Positions 11,895 to 23,306 of a stretch of DNA of 64,000 nucleotides are shown in pieces. The notes below the pieces were generated by a model. It was not told the origin of the DNA and ran no database searches. It saw only the letters and a list, made by a program, of their open reading frames with translations. Each line of letters opens with the position of its first letter. Position 1 is the stretch's first letter. Source of the stretch: Curtobacterium flaccumfaciens pv. betae (GTDB taxonomy: Bacteria > Actinomycetota > Actinomycetes > Actinomycetales > Microbacteriaceae); the NCBI RefSeq assembly GCF_026241855.1, contig NZ_JAPJDC010000001.1:1-64000 (forward strand). The letters run 5' to 3'. The translations under genes and the position numbers were made by a program.

Positions 11895-12470
11895 TCAGGC
11901 GGCGGGCTTCTCCGCCGTGTCGGCGTCGTCGGCGACCCACAGGTCGTCGTCGGCGCGGAGCGTCTGGTACGCGGCGTACGCAGCACCGGCGACGGCGACG
12001 ACGCCGACGATGATGAGTGCGACTCCGCCGAAGCCGAGACCCTTCTTCTGCTGCGACGGGACGTACTTCGCCGCGGCCTTCTTCGCGCTCTTGCTCTTCT
12101 TCTGCGCGTTCTTCACGATCTTCTTGACCCGGGGGTCCTTCGCGAGATCGGTCACGCTGAGCACCGAACCAGCGGTCGAGACGAGTCCGGGGACCACCTC
12201 GGACTGGAACTTGTGCGAAGCGCTCTGCGCTGCCGAGGTGGCAGCGTGCACGCCGGTTGCGAACGCGGGACGGATCCCGTTGTCGATCGCGTTCTGCACG
12301 CGGGGTGCGATGTCCTTGCGAGCTGCGTCCGCGGCGTTCGACCGGGCCTCAGCCAGGATCGCGTTCGCGTGCTCGAGGACCTTGCGCTGCTCGCCGAGGA
12401 GCGAGGCGGTCTGGCCCTTGAGCTTCTTGATCTGCTTCCGACGCTTTCGCGGGATCTCGATCGTCGTCAT
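11895..12470 (-). CDS. Hypothetical coiled, membrane-anchored protein
   Basis: I do not recognise a named family. The 191-residue product starts at ATG 12470 behind a GGAGGT-type ribosome site (longer frames upstream lack one). It has a Lys/Arg-rich N-terminus, an Ala-rich helical middle, a second Lys-rich patch (about 125-150), one hydrophobic segment (about 152-174) and an acidic C-terminus. The arrangement suggests a membrane-anchored cytoplasmic or surface protein, but no function can be assigned. It is divergent from ppiA with 115 bp between the starts. Confidence 0.75.
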   Translation of the reverse strand: MTTIEIPRKRRKQIKKLKGQTASLLGEQRKVLEHANAILAEARSNAADAARKDIAPRVQNAIDNGIRPAFATGVHAATSAAQSASHKFQSEVVPGLVSTAGSVLSVTDLAKDPRVKKIVKNAQKKSKSAKKAAAKYVPSQQKKGLGFGGVALIIVGVVAVAGAAYAAYQTLRADDDLWVADDADTAEKPAA

Positions 12471-12585
12471 CTGGTACCTCCATCGGATCGGCGTGCCCCC
12501 ATCCTGCCACCACACTGCCTGACAGGTCACGGAACCGCAGCTGTGCAATCCGTCCGCGGTCAGGAGTACATGCGAGAATCGGAAC

Positions 12586-13125
12586 ATGTCTCTGCACACC
12601 GCTGTCGCAACGATCCACACCAACAAGGGCGACATCCGCGTCAACCTGTTCGGCAACCACGCACCGAAGACCGTCAAGAACTTCGTCGACCTCGCCACGG
12701 GCCAGCAGGAGTGGACCCACCCCGGCACGGGCAAGGTCTCGACCGACAAGCTCTACGACGGCGTGATCTTCCACCGCATCATCAAGGACTTCATGATCCA
12801 GGGCGGCGACCCGCTCGGCCAGGGCATCGGTGGCCCGGGTTACCGCTTCGACGACGAGATCTCCCCGGAGCTCACGTTCCAGAACCCCTACATCTTCGCC
12901 ATGGCGAACGCCGGCATCCAGGGCGGCCGCGGCACCAACGGCTCGCAGTTCTTCATCACCACGGTGGCGACGCCGTGGCTGCAGGGCAAGCACACCATCT
13001 TCGGTGAGGTCGCCGACGACGAGTCCCGCGCGGTCGTCGACGCGATCGAGGGTGTTCCCACCGACGGTCGCGACAAGCCCGTCGAGGACGTCGTCATCCA
13101 GAGCATCGACGTCGAAGGCGTCTGA
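12586..13125 (+). CDS. ppiA: Cyclophilin-type peptidyl-prolyl isomerase
   Basis: Catalyses cis-trans isomerisation of X-Pro bonds. The 179-residue protein has the cyclophilin core with the conserved blocks VIFHRIIKDFMIQGGD, ELTFQNPYIFAMANAG, NGSQFFITT and HTIFGEV, and no signal peptide, so it is cytoplasmic. The start ATG lacks a ribosome site; a GAGAAT hexamer at 12574-12579 ends 6 nt before it, which suggests a leaderless transcript. It is followed 7 bp later by the rhomboid gene, the same order as in other Actinobacteria. Confidence 0.95.
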   Translation: MSLHTAVATIHTNKGDIRVNLFGNHAPKTVKNFVDLATGQQEWTHPGTGKVSTDKLYDGVIFHRIIKDFMIQGGDPLGQGIGGPGYRFDDEISPELTFQNPYIFAMANAGIQGGRGTNGSQFFITTVATPWLQGKHTIFGEVADDESRAVVDAIEGVPTDGRDKPVEDVVIQSIDVEGV

Positions 13126-13132
13126 CCCTCAC

Positions 13133-13987
13133 GTGACCGACCAGGCGTACAACCCGAACAACACCTGCTACCGGCATCCGGACCGGCAGAGCTTCGTCCT
13201 CTGCCAGCGCTGTGGGCGGACGATCTGCCCGGAGTGCCAGACGCCGGCGGCGGTCGGGGTGCACTGCCCGGAGTGCGTGCGTGAGCAGCGCGCACAGTTC
13301 GCAGCGAACCGCCGAGCGTCCGGAGCCCCGAGTGGGTTCACGGTCGCTCGGCGGCGCTTCGCCATGCTCGACCAGAAGGCCACGGTCGTCATCGTGGCCG
13401 TCACGGTCGCCATCTGGCTGCTCGATCAGGTGAGCGGTGGGTTCTTCTCGAACCTGTTCGCCTACAACTCGCTGTTGTTCCCGACCCAGCCCTGGCGCGT
13501 GGTGACGGTCCTGTTCGTGCACTCGGGCATCTTCCACATCCTGTTCAACATGTGGGCGCTGTGGATCTTCGGTCGGATGCTCGAGAACATGCTCGGTGCC
13601 TGGCGGTTCCTGGCGCTGTACTTCATCACCGGGATCTTCGGGTCGATGCTCGTGACGTTCCTCGCTCCGGGCACCTGGGTCGTCGGAGCGTCCGGCGCCA
13701 TCTTCGGTCTCTTCGCCGCGTTCTTCGTGCTGCAGCGCAGTCTGGGGAACAACGCCGTGCAACTCCTCGTGATCATCGGGCTGAACCTGGTGATCGGGTT
13801 CCTGCCCGGGACCAACATCTCGTGGCAGGCGCACGTCGGCGGGATCATCGGGGGCTTCGTGATGGGCTTCGTCTTCGCGCAGACGCGGAACATCCGGAAG
13901 CGTCCGTTGCAGATCGCGTTGATCGTCGCTGCGGCGGTGCTCGGCCTCGCCCTCACTGCAGTCGGGTACGCCGTCACGGTCGGCTGA
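13133..13987 (+). CDS. Rhomboid family intramembrane serine protease with zinc-finger N-terminus
   Basis: Rhomboids cleave membrane helices. The GTG start at 13133 gives 284 residues. The N-terminus carries a B-box-like zinc finger (CYRH, CQRCG, CPEC, CPEC within residues 12-50). Six membrane segments follow. The catalytic dyad is present: Ser187 in GASGAIFGL and His234 in AHVGG. It probably forms a unit with ppiA (7-bp gap). Substrates cannot be read from the sequence. Confidence 0.93.
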   Translation: MTDQAYNPNNTCYRHPDRQSFVLCQRCGRTICPECQTPAAVGVHCPECVREQRAQFAANRRASGAPSGFTVARRRFAMLDQKATVVIVAVTVAIWLLDQVSGGFFSNLFAYNSLLFPTQPWRVVTVLFVHSGIFHILFNMWALWIFGRMLENMLGAWRFLALYFITGIFGSMLVTFLAPGTWVVGASGAIFGLFAAFFVLQRSLGNNAVQLLVIIGLNLVIGFLPGTNISWQAHVGGIIGGFVMGFVFAQTRNIRKRPLQIALIVAAAVLGLALTAVGYAVTVG

Positions 13988-14007
13988 CACGTCGGCAGCA
14001 CCAGCCT

Positions 14008-14040
14008 CGAACGCCCCGTCGCACTACGGCGGGGCGTTCG
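14008..14040 (+). terminator. Terminator hairpin after the rhomboid gene
   Basis: CGAACGCCCCG (14008-14018) pairs perfectly with CGGGGCGTTCG (14030-14040), followed by TCGTT; it lies 20 bp after the stop. Confidence 0.85.
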
Positions 14041-14065
14041 TCGTTCCGAGGGCACCCGCTCCTGC

Positions 14066-14171
14066 TCATCCACAGCTCTCCACAGCGTCCCCGGGAGTTA
14101 TCCACAGGTGTGGAGAAGTCGGTGAGTTACACCAGTGTGATTATCCCCACTGTGGACTCAGCTGTGGATAA
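14066..14171. other. Secondary cluster of DnaA boxes
   Basis: Within the 349-bp gap between the rhomboid gene and crgA there are two perfect DnaA boxes, TTATCCACA (14098-14106) and TGTGGATAA (14163-14171), and three one-mismatch boxes: TCATCCACA (14066-14074), TTATCCCCA (14141-14149) and TGTGGATGA (14186-14194). This is as dense as oriC itself. It could be a DnaA-titrating or DnaA-recharging site or part of origin control; it contains no gene. Confidence 0.75.
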
Positions 14172-14282
14172 CTCCGGGGTGCGGGTGTGGATGACCGTGT
14201 GGAGAGTGGGGAAAAGTGTGGAGAACGGCCGGATCATCGAGGATCTGCGTTCCTCTGGTGCTCGACCTTGTGGAGAACGACA

Positions 14283-14314
14283 ACGCCCGCCGCACCTTGC
14301 GGTGCGACGGGCGT
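14283..14314 (-). terminator. Terminator hairpin for crgA
   Basis: A 14-bp stem with one imperfect pair (14283-14296 with 14301-14314, core CGCCCGCCGCACC, loop TTGC) lies 22 bp after the leftward crgA stop. Confidence 0.8.
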
Positions 14315-14336
14315 CGAGAGAACAGCGGGCTGGGGG

Positions 14337-14591
14337 TCAGCGCCACCGGGTGGTCATGAGGAAGCCGACGAACATGATGCCGAAGCCGATCACGATGTTC
14401 CACGAGCCGAGGCTCGGAACCGGCAGCGTGGCGTTCGAGATGTAGAAGACGATCACCCACACCAGACCGATGAGCATGAAGCCGAACATGACCGGCTTGA
14501 ACCACACCGGGTTCGGGGCGTCCCCCGCGGTGTCGACCGAGTCAGCTCGGGTCGTCCGGGCGGGCTTGGTGCGGTCCTTGTCCTTGGCCAT
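14337..14591 (-). CDS. crgA: Cell division protein CrgA
   Basis: CrgA is a small actinobacterial septum protein that helps recruit FtsI and the divisome. The 84-residue product has a basic N-terminus, the conserved NPVWFKPVMFGFMLIGLVW first membrane segment and a second segment ending in MTTRWR, the family C-terminus. The ATG at 14591 has no ribosome site; TAGGAT (reverse strand, 14599-14604) lies 7 nt upstream, so the mRNA is probably leaderless. Longer upstream frames run antisense through pabA and are rejected. Confidence 0.95.
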   Translation of the reverse strand: MAKDKDRTKPARTTRADSVDTAGDAPNPVWFKPVMFGFMLIGLVWVIVFYISNATLPVPSLGSWNIVIGFGIMFVGFLMTTRWR

Positions 14592-14672
14592 GGCCGGTAT
14601 CCTACCGTGACCACGTGTGTGGATCGGCCCGCGGACCGCCGCACACATCCCCCACGAGTACGGTGAACCGCC

Positions 14673-15317
14673 ATGACCAGGATCCTCGTCGTCGACAACT
14701 ACGACAGCTTCGTCTACACGCTCAACGGGTACGTGCAGCAACTCGGCACCGAGACCGACGTCGTGCGCAACGATGCCTTCCCCGAGTCCGAGATCGCCGA
14801 CCGGATCGCCGAGTACGACGGCGTGCTCCTGTCCCCGGGTCCGGGAACGCCAGCGGCTGCGGGCGTCTCGATCCCCACGGTGCACGCGGCCATCGCTGCC
14901 GAGACCCCCCTGCTGGGTGTCTGCCTGGGGCACCAGGCCATCGCTGAGGCCCTCGGTGCCACGGTGACGCACGCCGAGGAGCTCATGCACGGCAAGACCT
15001 CCGAGGTCGACCACGACGACAGCGCGCTCTTCGCCGGTGTCCCGCACCCCTTCACGGCCACGCGGTACCACTCGCTCGCCATCGTCGACGGCACCGTCCC
15101 CGACGAGCTCACCGTCACCGCGCGCACCGAGGGCGGGGTCATCATGGGCGTCCAGCACCGTGCGCACCCCGTGTTCGGCGTGCAGTTCCACCCGGAGTCG
15201 GTCCTGACCGAGGGCGGCTACCGCATGGTCGGCAACTGGCTCGAGACCACCGGCCTGACCGGAGCCGCTGCGCGCGCCGCTGACCTCGGGCCACTCATCG
15301 CCACGCACCGCGCCTGA
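14673..15317 (+). CDS. pabA: Glutamine amidotransferase, aminodeoxychorismate/anthranilate synthase component II
   Basis: Supplies ammonia from glutamine to the chorismate-aminating partner (folate or tryptophan path). The class I amidotransferase triad is visible: Cys84 in GVCLGHQAI, His173 and Glu175 in FHPESV. Length, 214 aa, is normal. No component I gene is nearby, and this family member is conserved between crgA and pknB in Actinobacteria, so PabA versus TrpG cannot be settled from the sequence. TACGGT at 14659-14664 ends 8 nt before the ATG; no ribosome site is seen. Confidence 0.93.
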   Translation: MTRILVVDNYDSFVYTLNGYVQQLGTETDVVRNDAFPESEIADRIAEYDGVLLSPGPGTPAAAGVSIPTVHAAIAAETPLLGVCLGHQAIAEALGATVTHAEELMHGKTSEVDHDDSALFAGVPHPFTATRYHSLAIVDGTVPDELTVTARTEGGVIMGVQHRAHPVFGVQFHPESVLTEGGYRMVGNWLETTGLTGAAARAADLGPLIATHRA

Positions 15318-15397
15318 CGCACCTGTCCGCCGTACGCGGACCTGGCGATCACGCTCGGGGCTCTGCCGTCCGACCGGTCGTGGGCGCGGCGGACGGA

Positions 15398-17200
15398 TCA
15401 GCGTCCGTCGTCACCGTCACCGTCACCGCCGCGGTCGCCCTTGTCGCCGCTCGGGGTCGGGTTCTTCGCCGGCTCGTTCGGTGCCGCGCAGTAGGCCAAG
15501 GTGACGGTGCTGCCCTGGGCGATGTCGCCCTGCGGGGTGCTCTGCTGGGTGACCAGGCCGCCGGTGCACGAGTTCGACGGTGCCGGAGCGACCGTCAATC
15601 CGAGTTGCTCGAGGGACGCCTTGGCTTCGGTGTACGGCTGGTTCGTCACGTTCGGCAGCTGCACCTTGCCGTTGGAGACCGTGAGGTTCACCGCGGAGCC
15701 CTTGGTCTGGATCGAGCCTGACGCCGGGTCGGAGCTCATCACGGTGCCGGAGGGGACATCGGGCGAGTACCCGGACGTGATGGCGCCGAGCGTGAAGCCC
15801 GCACTGTCCAACGCCTGCTGTGCTGCTGCCTGTGACTGGCCGCTCAGCTCGGGGATGGCAACGGGTTCCGGACCCGAGGACACGATGACGTTCACGCTCT
15901 GGCTGCGTCCGACGTTGATCCCTGAGCCGGGGTCGGTGCGGATGACCGTCCCCTTGTCGACGTCGTCGGAGTTCTCCTCGACCTGGACCGCCTTCAGGTC
16001 GCGCTTCTCCAACGCGGCGGCGGCGGCGTCGTAGGACAACCCGGCGACGTTCGGCACCGAGACCGAGGACGACACCGGCGGCTTGCCGGGCTGCAGGTTC
16101 GCCACGAAGAAGACGACCCCGACGACGACGGCGACCGTCAGCAGGACGCCGACCCAGATCCACGCGACGGGCGGGCGGTTCTGCGTGCGCTGCGGACGGT
16201 GTTCGGCGGTGTCGTCGTCGAGCTCACGGAAGGCCGACGCGGCGTTCGAGGTCATGCGCGGATCGACCCCGAACAACACCGTCGAGGCATCGTTCGCGGC
16301 GTTCTGCTGCAGCTTCTTCGTCGATGCCGGGACGTGCCCGGCTGCGGCCTGCTGCAGATCCGAGCGGAACTCGGCGGCGTTCTGGAACCGGCGGGTGCGG
16401 TCCTTGACGAGGGCGTGGAGTGTGACCGCGTCGAGCGCCGGGGAGACCGCGGGGGTGATGGTGGACGGCGCAACGGGCTGCTCGCTGACGTGCTGGTACG
16501 CGACCGCGACCGGGGTGTCACCGAGGAACGGCGCGCGACCGGTGAGGAGCTCGAAGAGCACGACGCCGGTCGAGTACAGGTCGGTCCGGGCATCCACGGT
16601 CTCGCCGCGGGCCTGCTCCGGGGAGAAGTACGACGCGGTACCGAGGATCGACGTGGTCTGCGCGACCGTGGCCGAGGTGTCGGTGATGGCCCGCGCGATG
16701 CCGAAGTCCATGACCTTGACCTGGCCGCTGTGCGTGACCATCACGTTGGCCGGCTTGATGTCGCGGTGCACGACGCCCGCCCGGTGCGAGTACTCGAGCG
16801 CCGTGAGGATGCCCTCGGTGATGCGAACGGCCTCGTCCGGGGCGACGGCACCCTCGGCGATGATGTCGGAGAGCGGCCGCCCCTCGACGTACTCCATCAC
16901 GATGAAGGGGACCTGCACCTCGGCACCCGACGGCTCTGACACCGTCTCTTCGCCGGCGTCGTAGACGCGGACGACGGTCGGGTGTGCCATGCGCGCAGCT
17001 GCCTGGGCTTCCTGGCGGAACCGAGTGCGGAAGACCGGGTCGTTCGCGAGGCTCGGCTTGAGGAGCTTCACCGCGACCTTCCGGCCGAGGCGGGTGTCGT
17101 TGCCGAGGTGCACGGTCGCCATGCCGCCTCGACCGATGACGTCACCGATCTCGTAGCGATTCGCGAGGAGCGTGATCCCCGCGGTCACACCTTCTGGCAC
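15398..17200 (-). CDS. pknB: Serine/threonine protein kinase PknB with PASTA domains
   Basis: Transmembrane kinase that senses peptidoglycan fragments and phosphorylates cell-wall and division proteins. I use GTG 17200 (600 aa), 4-5 nt after GGAGGA; the frame extends 15 codons further without a site. Kinase domain about 15-275 with Gly-rich loop GRGGMATV, Lys45, catalytic Asp147 in HRDIKPANV and DFGIAR. One membrane helix lies near 349-371. Outside are three PASTA repeats (about 385-590). It ends the leftward operon, 121 bp after pknA. Confidence 0.96.
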   Translation of the reverse strand: MPEGVTAGITLLANRYEIGDVIGRGGMATVHLGNDTRLGRKVAVKLLKPSLANDPVFRTRFRQEAQAAARMAHPTVVRVYDAGEETVSEPSGAEVQVPFIVMEYVEGRPLSDIIAEGAVAPDEAVRITEGILTALEYSHRAGVVHRDIKPANVMVTHSGQVKVMDFGIARAITDTSATVAQTTSILGTASYFSPEQARGETVDARTDLYSTGVVLFELLTGRAPFLGDTPVAVAYQHVSEQPVAPSTITPAVSPALDAVTLHALVKDRTRRFQNAAEFRSDLQQAAAGHVPASTKKLQQNAANDASTVLFGVDPRMTSNAASAFRELDDDTAEHRPQRTQNRPPVAWIWVGVLLTVAVVVGVVFFVANLQPGKPPVSSSVSVPNVAGLSYDAAAAALEKRDLKAVQVEENSDDVDKGTVIRTDPGSGINVGRSQSVNVIVSSGPEPVAIPELSGQSQAAAQQALDSAGFTLGAITSGYSPDVPSGTVMSSDPASGSIQTKGSAVNLTVSNGKVQLPNVTNQPYTEAKASLEQLGLTVAPAPSNSCTGGLVTQQSTPQGDIAQGSTVTLAYCAAPNEPAKNPTPSGDKGDRGGDGDGDDGR

Positions 17201-17321
17201 GTACTCCTCCGTCTGTCGGTCCGGGCTAGTGTACGGCAGCCCCACCTGGTGGGATGCTGGTCACCGCGCGCTCGACCGAACCGTTACCGAACGGTGTCGA
17301 CAGTCCCCGTCCGGGGGGCGT

Positions 17322-19066
<1,745 letters not shown>

Positions 19067-19070
<4 letters not shown>

Positions 19071-20521
19071 TTGTTCAGCACCGCCTCCATGACTTTCTTC
19101 GCGACCGGGGCCGCGACCGTGTTGCCGACTCCGGACTGCCCGAGCCCGCCGCCGTTGCCGACGACGACCGCCACGGCGACCTCCGGGTCCTTCGCGGGGG
19201 CGAACCCCGTGAACCAGAGCGTGTAGGGATCGCCGGTGCCACCTTCGGCCGTGCCGGTCTTGCCGGCGACGTCGACACCGTCGATCTTGGCATTGGTACC
19301 GGTCCCCGCGTTCACGACGCTCTGCATGGCCTCGGTGAGGTCAGCGGACTCGGAGGGTGACAGCGGATCACTGTACTGCTTCGGGGAGAAGGACTCGACC
19401 GTCTTCAGGTCGCTCGTGGTGATCGAGTCGATGAGCGACGGCTGCATGACCTTGCCGCCGTTCGCGATGCCGGCCGACACCATCGCCATCTGCAGCGGGG
19501 AGACCCGGACGCTGGCCTGGCCGAAGGCGCTCAGCATGAGCTGGGCCGTCGAGTCGACGTCGGGGTACTGGCTCGCGGTGGCAGCCATCGGGACCTCGAT
19601 CGCGTCGCCGAAGCCGTACTTGTCGGCCATGCTCTTGATCGCGTCGTACCCGAGCTTCTGGCCGAGTTCGGCGAAGGGGATGTTGCAGGAGTACTGGATG
19701 GCCGTGCGGAGCTTGACCTTGTCGCCACCGCCGCAGGTGCCACCCTCGGCGTTGTTGATGTACGAGCTCGTCCCGGGCAGCTGCAGTCGCGACGGGTTCG
19801 GGAACGTGGAGTCGAGGTTGTACTTGCCGCCCTCGAGTGCCGCGGAGGCCACCACGAGCTTGAACACCGACCCGGGTGTGTACAGGTCACCGCCGATGGC
19901 GCGGTTCTGCAACGGGGCGGTGTCGGCGCCGAGCAGGGCGTCGTACTGCCGCTTGACCTCGGCCGTGTCGTGCGAGGTGAGCGAGTTCGGGTCGTAGCTC
20001 GGCTTCGAGACCATCGCGAGGATCTTGCCGGTCTTCGGCTGGATCGCGACGACGGCACCGCTGTTGGTGCCGAGTGCGTCGTACGCGGCCTGTTGCACGT
20101 CGGGGTCGATGGTCAGGTTGACGTTGTCGCCCTGGACGTCCTGGCCGGTGAGGATCGAGTTGAGGTTCTGGAAGAACGAGGCGTCGGAGTTGCCCGACAG
20201 CACGGTGTTCTCCGCGCTCTCGATGCCGGTGTTGCCCTGCCCGATCGTGAAGTACCCGGTCACCGCCGAGTACAGGTCGCCGTTGGTGTACTTCCGCTGG
20301 TACTGGTACTGGTCGTCCACCGGGGTCGACTCGGCGATCGGGCTGCCGTCGACGAGGATCGCGCCACGCTTCGTCGAGTAACTGTCCAAGATGGTTCGGG
20401 AGTTCCGGGAGTCGGCGCGCAACGAGTCGGCTGCGAAGAACTGGATCGACGTCGTCGACACGAAGAGTGCGACGAACATGAGCACGATGACGGTCGAGAC
20501 ACCGCGGAGCTGTCGGTTCAT
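19067..20521 (-). CDS. pbpA: Penicillin-binding protein 2 (transpeptidase) PbpA
   Basis: Class B PBP that cross-links peptidoglycan, working with RodA. It has an N-terminal membrane anchor (about 7-28), a dimerisation region and the transpeptidase domain with active-site Ser218 in SVFK (218-221), SCN (278-280) and KTG (421-423). Length 484 aa matches actinobacterial PbpA. It overlaps both neighbours by 4 bp, so translation is coupled through the rodA-pbpA-pknA stretch. Confidence 0.96.
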
Positions 20522-21951
20522 CGACGACGCTCCTTCCTGGTCCGCCCGCTCGCGGCGGGCAGCGCGCCCTGCTGGACACGCTGTTCGGCGGGGATCGAGT
20601 CGGTCAGGCGCAGCAGCATCGCGGCGATGATCCAGTTGGCGATGAGGGACGAACCACCGGCGGCCATGAACGGCGTCGTCAGGCCCGTCACCGGGATGAT
20701 CCGGGTGATGCCGCCGACGACGACGAACACCTGCAGGGCGATGATGAATCCGAAGCCGACACCGAGCAGCTTGCCGAAGTCGTCCTGCGCCATGAACCCG
20801 ACGCGGATGCCACGTGACGCGAACACGATGAAGAGGGCGAGGATCGCGAAGACGCCGATCAGGCCGAGCTCCTCACCGAGCGACGCGACGATGTAGTCGG
20901 CGTTGGCGACCGGCGTGATGTACGGCCTGCCCTGCCCGAGCCCGGTTCCGGTGATCCCGCCGTTCGCGAACCCGAACAGGCCCTGCACGAGCTGGTAGCT
21001 CGCCTGGGTGTCGCGGCTGAAGACCTCTTGGTTGAACGGGTCGAGCCACTGTTCGAAGCGGCCGCGCACGTACTCCAGGACGCTCTGCGCGACGAGGGCA
21101 CCACCGATGAACAGCGTGAGCCCGATCGCGACCCAGCTGATGCGTGCCGTGGCGACGTAGATCATCACGAGGAACAGGCCGAAGTACAGCAGGGCGGTGC
21201 CGAGGTCGCGCTGGAACACGAGGACGGCCATCGCGGCGCCCCACATCACCAGGATCGGACCGAGGTCACGGGCACGCGGGAACGTCATGCCGAGGAACTT
21301 CTTGCCGACGATCGACAGCGAGTCGCGGGCGGTGACGAGGTACCCGGCGAAGAACAGCGCCATGGTGATCTTCGCGAGTTCACCGGGCTGGAACGAGAAC
21401 GGGCCGATCTTGATCCAGACCCGCGCGCCACCGATGTTCGTGCCGATGCCCGGCAGCATCGGCAGGAGCAGCAGGACGATCGTCAGCGCCATGAAGATGT
21501 AGCGGTACCGCTGCAGGAACCGGTGGTTGCGGACGGCGACGAGCGTGATGATCGCCAGGACCATCGCGAGCATCGTCCAGACGATCTGCTTCACGCCGAT
21601 GGCGTCCCAGCCGGACAGGCCGTTGTGGACGTCGATGCGGTAGATCTCGGCGATGCCGATGCCGTTCAGGACGAGCGCGATCGGCAGGATGAACGGGTCG
21701 GCGTTCTTCGCCACGACCCGCAGCACCACGTGCATGACGAGTGCGAGGCCGAGGATGCCACCGCCGACCCAGAGCACCGACTGGTCGAACAGCCGGCCCT
21801 TGGTGCCGAGCTGCACGAGCACCATCGCACCCGCGCAGATGCCGCACGCGATGACGAGCAGGAAGAGCTCGAGGTTCCGCGCGCGGGCGGGCTCCCGGAG
21901 CTTGATCGTGATCGCCTGGGTGAAGGACTGGGCGGCCGTGGCGTTGCTCAT
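20518..21951 (-). CDS. rodA: FtsW/RodA/SpoVE family glycosyltransferase
   Basis: SEDS-family membrane glycosyltransferase that polymerises lipid II, paired with PbpA. The 477-residue protein has about 12 membrane segments and SEDS motifs such as GGARVWI, FQPGELAK and the C-terminal GGSSLIANW. Placement directly before pbpA is the standard arrangement. Start ATG overlaps the pstP stop by 4 bp. RodA rather than FtsW is inferred from the operon. Confidence 0.95.
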   Translation of the reverse strand: MSNATAAQSFTQAITIKLREPARARNLELFLLVIACGICAGAMVLVQLGTKGRLFDQSVLWVGGGILGLALVMHVVLRVVAKNADPFILPIALVLNGIGIAEIYRIDVHNGLSGWDAIGVKQIVWTMLAMVLAIITLVAVRNHRFLQRYRYIFMALTIVLLLLPMLPGIGTNIGGARVWIKIGPFSFQPGELAKITMALFFAGYLVTARDSLSIVGKKFLGMTFPRARDLGPILVMWGAAMAVLVFQRDLGTALLYFGLFLVMIYVATARISWVAIGLTLFIGGALVAQSVLEYVRGRFEQWLDPFNQEVFSRDTQASYQLVQGLFGFANGGITGTGLGQGRPYITPVANADYIVASLGEELGLIGVFAILALFIVFASRGIRVGFMAQDDFGKLLGVGFGFIIALQVFVVVGGITRIIPVTGLTTPFMAAGGSSLIANWIIAAMLLRLTDSIPAEQRVQQGALPAASGRTRKERRR

Positions 21952-23300
21952 CGCGGGCTCCGCGTCGGGCTCGGCGACGGCGATCGGGTCGGCGAGGGCG
22001 ACGGTGACGAGCTGGCGTCGCCGTCCCCACCCGTGCCGGCCTGGTCCTCGCCGGTCGCGGCGGCCTTGCGCAGGCGGTCGACGATGTCACGGGCGTCGGT
22101 GAGGGACTGCGCGTTGATCGTCGAGCGGACGTTCTCGCGGGTGTAGTCCGGCAGCGACGAGACCGTGATGTCGGTGTCCTCGTACACGTCGGACAAGGCC
22201 AACGGCCCGATCGACTGCTGCACGCCCTTGTAGATCGCGACGGTGCCGCGGTCGGTGCCGACGTAGTAGTGGTCCTGCGTGATCCGCCAGCCGATGAACA
22301 CCGCGCCGACGAGCACGGCGACCGCGACCACGAGCGCGACGGTCCAGGAAACCCGACGGCGGATGCGGCGTCGGCGGTCCTCGGCGATGAGCTCGGCGAA
22401 GAACTGGTCGGACTCGGGCTCGAAGTGCGAGTCTTCGGGCGCGGTGGTGACCTTGAGCGGGTGCAGCAGGATCGTGGGGAGGCGGATCGGCTTGCGGCCG
22501 GTCGACGCCTCGAAGGTGAGCGGTGCCGCAGCGGAGCCGACCGTGGTGGCCGCGTCGTCGTCGTCCTCGGGTTCGGTGTCCGTGACGTCCATCACCACGA
22601 CGGTGACGTTGTCGGGGGCGCCGTGGTCGAGCGTCTCCTTCACCAGGCGCTGCGTGACCTGGTTGGCGTCCATGTTCGAGGCCAGGGCGTGGCGGATGCG
22701 CTCTTCGGCCAGGTACGAGGACAGGCCGTCGGAGCAGAGCAGCCAGCGGTCGCCCGGCTGGATGTCCATGATCGCCGTGTCGACCTCGGGTGCGGCGTCG
22801 ACGTCACCGAGCACGCGCATCAGCACGGAGCGACGCGGGTGGACCGCGGCTTCCTCCGGCGTGATCCGGCCGCTGTCGACGAGACGCTGGACGAAGGTGT
22901 GGTCGGACGTGATCTGCTGCAGCTCGCCGTCGCGGTGACGGTAGATGCGGGAGTCACCGATGTGCGCGATCGCGATCTGCTCGCCGACGCGGATCATCGC
23001 GGACACCGTGGTGCCCATCCCGGTGAGCTCCTGGTGCTCGAACACGGTCTCGGTGATCAGCTGGTTCGCCGCGATGAGTGCCGACTGCAGCGCGAACTCG
23101 GCGTCGTGCGCCGACGGGAACTCGCGGTCGACCTCGCGGATGCGCCGGATCGCGATCGCCGAGGCGACGTCACCGCCGGCGTGGCCGCCCATGCCGTCCG
23201 CCACCGCGAACAGGTGCGCCCCGGCGTAGCCGGAGTCCTGGTTGTTCGCGCGGATGCGCCCCACGTGGGACACAGCGGCGCTCAGCGTGCGAGCGGTCAT
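21948..23300 (-). CDS. pstP: PP2C-type Ser/Thr phosphatase
   Basis: Removes phosphates placed by PknA/PknB. The PP2C domain (about 1-235) has metal-binding motifs VADGMGGHAGGD, GDSRIYRH and LCSDGL. A single membrane helix near 318-342 follows, then an extracellular region and a tail of Ser-Pro/Arg repeats at the end. At 450 residues it is somewhat shorter than the mycobacterial protein. The gap to fhaB is only 6 bp. Confidence 0.96.
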   Translation of the reverse strand: MTARTLSAAVSHVGRIRANNQDSGYAGAHLFAVADGMGGHAGGDVASAIAIRRIREVDREFPSAHDAEFALQSALIAANQLITETVFEHQELTGMGTTVSAMIRVGEQIAIAHIGDSRIYRHRDGELQQITSDHTFVQRLVDSGRITPEEAAVHPRRSVLMRVLGDVDAAPEVDTAIMDIQPGDRWLLCSDGLSSYLAEERIRHALASNMDANQVTQRLVKETLDHGAPDNVTVVVMDVTDTEPEDDDDAATTVGSAAAPLTFEASTGRKPIRLPTILLHPLKVTTAPEDSHFEPESDQFFAELIAEDRRRRIRRRVSWTVALVVAVAVLVGAVFIGWRITQDHYYVGTDRGTVAIYKGVQQSIGPLALSDVYEDTDITVSSLPDYTRENVRSTINAQSLTDARDIVDRLRKAAATGEDQAGTGGDGDASSSPSPSPTRSPSPSPTRSPR

Positions 23301-23306
23301 GCCGGG

